Positions 57,861 through 64,000 of a stretch of DNA of 64,000 nt are shown here, in pieces. The stretch spans positions 13,267,940-13,331,939 of the forward strand of contig NW_020954570.1 of NCBI RefSeq assembly GCF_900497805.2, written 5' to 3'. The stretch's first letter is position 1; every line of letters begins with the position of its first letter. Under the pieces are notes generated by a model. The model had not been told where the DNA came from. It did not search any database and saw nothing but the letters and a program-made list of their open reading frames with translations. Both the position numbers and the translations under genes were made by a program. This DNA comes from Vombatus ursinus (lineage: Eukaryota; Chordata; Mammalia; Diprotodontia; Vombatidae).

Positions 57861-60384
57861 TTCCAGCCCAAGACAGCCTGGATGGTTGATTGGAAAGGCC
57901 TATTATGCCAGGTAGGGAGAGGAGCGCAGTCTGGCATAGATGCGCAGGCAAACTAGGCCTCAGCAAACCTGGAGCAGGCCTCATAGGACTGAATCATAGG
58001 CAGTTGTGGCAGTTTCCAGACTTCTCAACCCATGAATGCCAAAGACAACTTAGAAGGTCAGTAGGAAAAGTCTGTGTCTGTGGTAAGAGAGAAGCTTGGT
58101 CCCAGCCCCAGTCCCTGTGCTCAACCCTGGAGCGGTGGCTGTTTCCTGAGCTTCTGGCCTACAGACTGAGGGGGAATCAAGTGACTGGTCAGAGGGAGAT
58201 TGCACTGATCTCTTTGCTGATGCAGGATTGTCTTGCTTTGCCTGTGCTTGGATCTAAGTTACAGTTCTGGGTGGCAGTCCTGGGGCAAGGAGGAATGCTG
58301 GTGTGGTGGAGCTTGTAGTGGTGGTGGACAGGGAATCCTCCTCATAGTTCCAAGGCAGAAAAGAGTGCTTGTGGTCACTCACTTTGCTTCTCCACACTGG
58401 AAGCAGACCCTTACCTTAACAAAGACTTTATAACAAGTAATTGGCTGGGATCATGAACAAACTGTACAAAAAAAAAAAAGAAAAAAAGAAAAAAAAAGTC
58501 AGACCATAGAATCTTTCTTTGGTGACAAAGAAGATCAAAATATACAATCAGAAGAAGGCAACAAAGTCAAAGCTCCTACATCCAAAGCCTCCAAGAAAAA
58601 TATGAATTCATCCCAGGTCATGGAAGAGCTCAAAAAGGATTTTGAGAAGCAAGTAAGAGAAGTAGAGAAAAACTGGGAAGAGAAATGAGAGTGATGCAAG
58701 AAGATCATGAAAAACAAGTCAACAGCTTGCTAAAGGAGACCCAAAAAAAAATGAAGAAATTGACACCTTAAAAAATAGCCCAACCCAAATGGCAAAAGAG
58801 GACCAAAAAATCCAATGAGGAGAATAATGCCTTAAAAAGCAAAATTGGCCAAATGGAAAATGAAGTCCAAAAGTTTACTGAAGAAAACACTTCCTTAAAA
58901 ATTAGCATGGAGCAATTGGAAGCTAGTGATTTTGTAAGAAATCAAGACACTGCAAAACAAAACCAAAAGAATGAAAAATTAGAAAACAATGTGAAATATC
59001 TCATTGGAAAAACAACTGACCTGGAAAATAGATCCAAGAGAGATAATTTAAAAATTATTGGACTATCTGAAAGTCATGATCAAAAAAAGAGCCTAGACAT
59101 CCTCTTTCAAGAAATTATCAAGGAAAACTGCCCTGATATTTTAGAACCAGGAGGCAAAATAGAAATGGAAAGAATCTACTGATCACCTCCTGAAAGAGAT
59201 CCCCAAAGGAAAATTCCTAGGAATATTATAGCCAAATGCCAGAGTTCCCAGGTCAAGGAGAAAATATTACAAGCAGCCAGAAAGAAACAATTCAAGTATT
59301 GTGGAAACACAATCAGGATAACACAAGATTTAGCAGGCTATACATTAAGGGACCGCAGGGCTTGGAATATAGCATTCGAGAGGTCAAAGGAGATAGAATT
59401 ACAACCAAGAATCACCTACCCAGCAAAACTGAGTATAATCCTTCAGGGGAAAAAATGGACATTCAGTGAAATAGAGGACTTTCAAGCATTCTTGATGAAA
59501 AGACCAGAGCTGAATAGAAAATTTGACTTTCATATACAAGACTCAAGTGAAACATGAAGATGTAAAAAGGAAAGAGAAATCATAAGAGACTTATTAAGGT
59601 TGAACTGTTTACATTCCTGCATGGAAAGATGCTATTTGTAACTCATGAGTCCTTTGTCAGTAGTTGGAGGGAAAAATTATATGTATGTATATAAAGATAT
59701 ATGTATGTATATATAGATATATGAATAGATAGATAGATAGATAGATAGGTAGATAGATAGATAGATGTCACAGGGTGAGTTGAACATAAAGGGGTGATAT
59801 CTGGAGAATGAAATTAAGGGGTGAGAGAGGATTATACTGGGAGAAGGAGAAAGGGAGAGGTGGAATGGGGTAAATTATCTTACATAAAACAGACAGGAAA
59901 AGGCTTTTATAGTGGAGGAGAAGTGGGGGAATGTGAGAAGGAATGAGTGAATCTTATTCTCATCGGATTTGGCTTAAGCAGAGAATAACATACACATTCA
60001 ATTGGATGTGGAAATCCATCCTACCCTACAGGAAAATGGGGGGGGAGATGACAAGAGAGCAGGAGGATGATAGAGGGGAGGGCAAATTGGGGGAGGGGGT
60101 AATCAAACACTTCTATGGAGGGACAGGGTCAAAATAGAGAATAAATGGGGGGGATAGAATTAAGGGAAATATACTTAGTTTTTCACAACATGACTACTAT
60201 GGAAGTGTTTTGCATGACTACACATGTATAACCTGCATTGAGTTGCTTGCCCTCTCAATGAGGGTGGGTGGGGAGGCAGGAAGGGAGAAAATTTGGAACC
60301 CAAAGTTTTAAATACAAAAGTTTAAAAAAAATTCTTTTCACATGTAACTGGTAAATAAGGTGTAAGAAATAAGAAATACAAATA
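57861..60384 (+). mobile_element. HAL1-like L1 copy, plus arm of inverted pair
   Basis: 5'UTR from 'cagcccaagacagcctgg' (57867) with an internal deletion near 58380, ORF1 (58453-59557, frameshifted), GATA-bearing linker, then the 'gggaaatatacttagttttt' join at about 60165-60185 into L1 3'UTR, with no ORF2. Ends near 60384 where the minus-strand copy begins. Confidence 0.85.
58453..59557 (+). pseudogene. L1 ORF1, frameshifted
   Basis: Starts MNKLYKK. An extra A-run near 58469 and small indels in the coiled coil break the frame. An open stretch of about 109 codons (58853-59182) covers the end of the coiled coil and the RRM (MEQLEASDF, LKIIGLSESHDQK). A stop follows at the RRM end (near 59180), where the minus arm has Trp. 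Confidence 0.82.
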
Positions 60385-62399
60385 TCATATTTCCATGCAG
60401 GAATGTAAACAGTTCAAACTTACTAAGTTTCTTATGATTTCTCTTTCCTGTTTACCTCTTCATGCTTCTCTTGAGTATTGTATTTGAAAGTCAAATTTTC
60501 TATTTAGCTCTGGTGTTTTCATCAAGAATGCTTGAAAGTTCTCTATTTCACTGAATGTCTATTTTTTCCCCTGAAGGATTATACTCAGTTTTGCTGGGTA
60601 GGTGATTCTTGGTTGTAATTCTATCTCCTTTGACCTCTCGAATACTATATTCCAAGCCCTGCGGTCCCTTAATGTAGAGCCTGCTAAATCTTGTGTTATC
60701 CTGATTGTGTTTCCACAATACTTGAATTGTTTCTTTCTGGCTGCTTGTAATATTTTCTCCTTGACCTGGGAACTCTGGCATTTGGCTACAATATTCCTAG
60801 GAGTTTTCCTTTGGGAATCTCTTTCAGGAGGTGACCAGTGGATTCTTTCCATTTCTATTTTGCCTTCTGGTTCTAAAATATCAGGGCAGTTTTCCTTGAT
60901 AATTTCTTGAAAGAGGATGTCTAGGCTCTTTTTTTGATCATGACTTTCAGATAGTCCAATAATTTTTAAATTATCTCTCTTGGATCTATTTTCCAGGTCA
61001 GTTATTTTTCCAATGAGATATTTCACATTGTTTTCTAATTTTTCATTCTTTTGGTTTTGTTTTACAGTGTCTTGATTTCTCATAAAGTCACTAGCTTCCA
61101 ATTGCTCCATGCTAATTTTTAAGGAAGTGTTTTCTTCAGTAAGCTTTTGGACTTCATTTTCCATTTGGCCAATTTTACTTTTTAGGGAATTCTTCTCCTC
61201 ATTGGCTTTTTGGATCTCTTTTGCCATTTGGGTTAGGCTATTTTTAAAGGTGTTATTTTCTTCAGTATTTTTTTAGGTCTCCTTCAGCAAGCTGTTGACT
61301 TGTTTTTCATGATCTTCTTGCATCACTCTCATTTCTCTTCTCAGTTTTTCCTCTACTTCTCTTACTTGCTTCTCAAAATCCTTTTTGAGCTCTTCCATGA
61401 CCTAGGACGAATTCATATTTTTCTTGGAGGCTTTGGATGTAGGAGCTTTGACTTTGTTGTCTTCTGGTTGTATGTTTTCATCTTCTTTGTTACCAAAAAA
61501 AGATTCTATGGTCTATGGTCTATTCTATGGTTTGCTCATGATCCTAGCCAATTACTTGAGTTATAAACTCTTTATTAAGGTAGAGGTCTGCTTTCAATGT
61601 GGAGAATGTAGTGTCCCAAGCTTCAAGGTTTTGTACAGCTATTTTCAGAGGTAATTCTAGGGACCTGCAAGTTTTCAGTTCTTCCAAAGTGGTATGATAA
61701 AGGACAAAGTGTTTACTCCTTTCCTGGCCTGTGCTCTGGTTTGTGAGTGACCACAAGCACTTTTTTCTGCCTTGGAACTGTGAGAAGAATTCCCTCTCCA
61801 CCACCTCTACAAGCTCCACCACACCAGCGCTCCTCCTTGCCCCAGGACTACCCCTCAGAACTGTGACCCAGATGCAAGCACAAGCAAAGCAAGAGATTTC
61901 TGCCTCAGCACTGGCAAAGAGATCCCTGCAGTCCCCCTCTGATCACCCACTCAATTCCCCCTCAATCTGTGGACTGGAAGCTCAGGAATCAGCCACAGCC
62001 CTGGGGCCACACTTGAGAACTGGGACTGACCTAGCTTCCCTCTCACCACAGAAACAGACTTTTCCCACTGACCTTCTAATTGGTCTTTGGCATTTGTGGG
62101 TTGAGAGGTCTGGAGACCACCACAGCTGCCTGTGATTCAGTCCTCTGCGGCCTGCTCCAGGTTCGCTGTGGCCTGTGCGCCCATGCCAAACTGCTCTCCT
62201 CTCCCTGCCTGGTGCAATATACCTTTCTGATCAGCCATCCAGTTTGTCTTGGGCTGAAAACTTGTTTCACTCTGTCTTTTTTGTGGGTTCTGCTGCTTTA
62301 GAATTTGTTTAGAGCCATTTTTTATAGGTATTTGGAGAGGTTTGGGGGAGAGCTCAAGCAATTCACTGCTTTCACTCTACCATCTTGGCTGCGCCCCTC
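60385..62399 (-). mobile_element. HAL1-like L1 copy, minus arm, 5' complete and 3' truncated
   Basis: Complete 5' end with CCAAGATGG at 62388-62380, 5'UTR (62399-61540), ORF1 (61539-60460), then cut off about 75 bases after ORF1, abutting the 3' end of the plus arm. Loss of the 3' end is unusual for an L1-type insertion. Its 5' side abuts an old L1. Confidence 0.85.
60460..61539 (-). pseudogene. L1 ORF1, nearly intact length
   Basis: Would be 359 codons from the ATG at 61539 to the TGA at 60462-60460. Broken by a few stops, in the coiled coil and in the C-terminal domain. Frame 61227-60559 is open for 222 residues: coiled coil (EENTSLKISMEQLEAS), RRM (NLKIIGLSESHDQKK, NCPDILEPEGK) and C-terminal domain (PRNIVAKCQSS, YPAKLSIILQG). 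Confidence 0.87.
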
Positions 62400-63200
62400 T
62401 TAATTTTTAATATCTCTTTTTTGTGTTTATTTTAGTTTTTTAACTTGTTGATTCTCTAATTTTAATGCATATTCAATTCATTAATGTTCTTTTTCTATTT
62501 TGTTAATGATTATAAGGATATGATTTTTCACTTGAAGACTGTGACATATAAAAAGTTCAAAATTCATAGTTTCTGGGTAAATAATCACTTCATTAATCAT
62601 TGCTAGCATATAATTAATAAAAGGGTCAGTGGCACTCTTGAATTCAAATGATCCCTCCTGGAACTCACTCAACACTTTTATGCCCTTGGAAGAGTGTGTC
62701 TTTCTGAGGGTGTCAATTGATTCAGATTGGTTAACAGGTGATGAAAGAATGAATATTTCAATGAGAGGTACAATCACTTTTTCATTTTACAATCATTTTA
62801 TTGAATTGTTTAATCCATTCATATTTTAAGTTATGAGTTAGATTTATATTTCATTCATCTACCTCTAAAAGTGAGGGTTTTTTTGAGTTATGATTCCTCT
62901 TCTTCTGTTAATACAGTATTATTTTCCTTCGGTTACTCTACCTTAATCTTTTATTTAAGGTGGCTTTCTTCTCACTGGCTCTTTTCTCCTCACCCCAGAT
63001 TCCCTCTTCTCATTTGTCACCCCTTTCCCTTTAATGTTTTTCTTATTAGTTCCTCTCTCCTTCTCTTATCTTGTTATCTATTTCTACCCCTTCTTTTTTC
63101 CTCCCAGTCAGGTAGATTTCTCTTTCCTCATCTCCCCTTCAGGTAGTGCTGTTCATTAGTTTTTAAAAGTTTCTTTTTTTTTCTCCTCTTTTGAAATAAT
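62400..63200 (-). mobile_element. Probable old L1 ORF2/linker remnant, minus strand
   Basis: 62400-62520 resembles the ORF2 stretch between endonuclease and reverse transcriptase ('ttagagaatcaacaagtt' on the minus strand). A 98-codon open frame (62777-62481) precedes it. 62780-63200 is pyrimidine-rich like the L1 linker read in reverse. Evidence is modest. Confidence 0.45.
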
Positions 63201-63253
63201 ATTTTTTCTTTACTCTCTTCTCTATCCATGTTCTCTTTTTGTATACTCTAGAG

Positions 63254-63364
63254 CAGGGTTGGGGAAGCTGGATTTGTTCTGTAAAACTTGGACTCAGTCA
63301 AAAGCCGCACCCAAGGACCCAGAAAGCCACATCTGTCCTCGAGGCTGCAGATTCCCCACCCCTG
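63254..63364. mobile_element. Short hAT MITE with 8-base TSD
   Basis: 111 bases, ends CAGGGTTGGGGAA and TTCCCCACCCCTG, inner halves shared with the 0.2 kb copy at 39745 ('ttggactcagtcaaaa', 'gaggctgcag'), so it is an internally deleted relative. Flanks CTCTAGAG (63246-63253) and CTCTAGAT (63365-63372) match the hAT 8-base duplication with its usual CTAG centre. Confidence 0.85.
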
Positions 63365-63372
63365 CTCTAGAT

Positions 63373-64000
63373 GCTCATTCTCCCATTCATGGTCCCCATA
63401 ATCACCTATTTTCCCTCTTTTCTCTGTATTCTTTATGCAATCAAAGATTCCAATGCTCTGCCCTCTATGTGCTTTCTGTCACTGTCTTGTAGCCTTACCT
63501 CACAAATTCCCTTTTCTATGATGTCTCACTCTTAGAACAATGCCAATTATTGCAGATGTCAGAGATGACACCGTCCAATGGTAAGGCACCTTCCCTCCTT
63601 CATTTCCTTCCCCCACTGATCTATGTTCTCTCATGTTGACCTTTTGTTTTCTACATTTGCCTATGAATTTCCTCCATAGATTCATGCTCTCCTACTCTTC
63701 CAGGTGCTAGTTACCCTCATGGGTACCAACTCCTCTTCCCCCCAGGACAAGAAAACTTTTCAGGCACCAAAACCCTAAGCCTTATCTAGTGTAAAGTCCT
63801 TATCACCCTTCAACATTGGAATATTTATCAGTGGACCCCCCCTTCCACTTCCAAAGTAAGGCCTTTTTCCTTTCCTCCTCTTTTCAATCTTTATGTCTCT
63901 CCTCCTCACCCATTCCGTTGTAGATTCTTTTCTTTCTTAAACTACAGAGATTACATTACACAGTCTTGGCTTCCTCTTGATTTGACCCAGTGCATCATTT
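63373..64000. other. Unassigned pyrimidine-rich DNA
   Basis: C/T-rich, possibly the continuing linker of the old minus-strand L1, but no diagnostic motif is seen. Confidence 0.35.

Noticed and set aside
59236-59469. 77-codon frame repeated at 60548-60781
   Set aside because: This is an alternative frame over the ORF1 C-terminal domain. Its near identity in both arms reflects DNA similarity, not a separate protein.
60602-60910. Plus-strand 102-codon frame in the minus arm
   Set aside because: It is the antisense shadow of ORF1; the same shadow appears at each ORF1 copy.
57861-62399. Twin-priming (5' inversion) of a single L1-type insertion
   Set aside because: Twin priming gives an inverted 5' part without a long overlap; here almost the whole 5'UTR and ORF1 are present on both strands and the free 3' end is in the middle.
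62481-62777. 98-codon minus-strand frame as a new gene
   Set aside because: It leads into sequence like the L1 ORF2 region between endonuclease and reverse transcriptase, so an old L1 is the simpler reading, though evidence is modest.

Overview
The window looks like a marsupial autosomal segment; the species cannot be fixed from sequence alone. The evidence is the repeat content: many L1 copies of the marsupial type with a long ORF1-ORF2 linker, tRNA-derived SINEs that begin with a 'ggcagctaggtgg'-like head, CORE-SINEs with a BovB/RTE-like 'gaacaacaac' tail, a BovB-like RTE fragment, L2 pieces and hAT MITEs. Only one host gene is recognised: the first coding exon of YTHDC2 (minus strand, 354-561) in a CpG island at the left edge. 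The gene body lies outside the window to the left, so almost everything else is its upstream intergenic DNA.

Layout. 1-900: YTHDC2 intron 1 start, exon 1, 5' flank and CpG-island promoter. 1.2-5.7 kb: an old L1 split by a younger ORF2-less L1 (HAL1-like) with a clear target-site duplication. 5.7-10.1 kb: L2 and L1 scraps, then a nearly full-length APE-type LINE (CR1/L2-like) on the minus strand. 11.6-38.6 kb: a degenerate head-to-tail tandem array of a non-coding unit of about 0.95-1.0 kb, at least eight copies, broken by L1s, SINEs and a hAT-like element; its largest interruption is a 13.4 kb block of nested L1s (21.9-35.3 kb). 38.6-49.2 kb: L1, hAT, a second copy of the CR1/L2-like LINE, and L2 fragments. 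49.3-50.7 kb: a PKM (pyruvate kinase) processed pseudogene split by a solo LTR. 51.5-55.1 kb: a second solo LTR, unassigned AT-rich DNA and an L1 3' end. 55.7-57.9 kb: a hAT MITE and an old L1 with a SINE in it. 57.9-62.4 kb: two HAL1-like copies tail to tail, forming an inverted repeat whose arms become almost identical toward the centre. 62.4-64 kb: old L1 remnant, a short hAT MITE and pyrimidine-rich DNA.

The main candidates for something undescribed are the ~0.97 kb tandem array and the HAL1-like inverted pair. No CRISPR, intact tRNA, rRNA or bacterial-type operon is present. All identities come from reading the sequence and recalled family knowledge; no database search was run.
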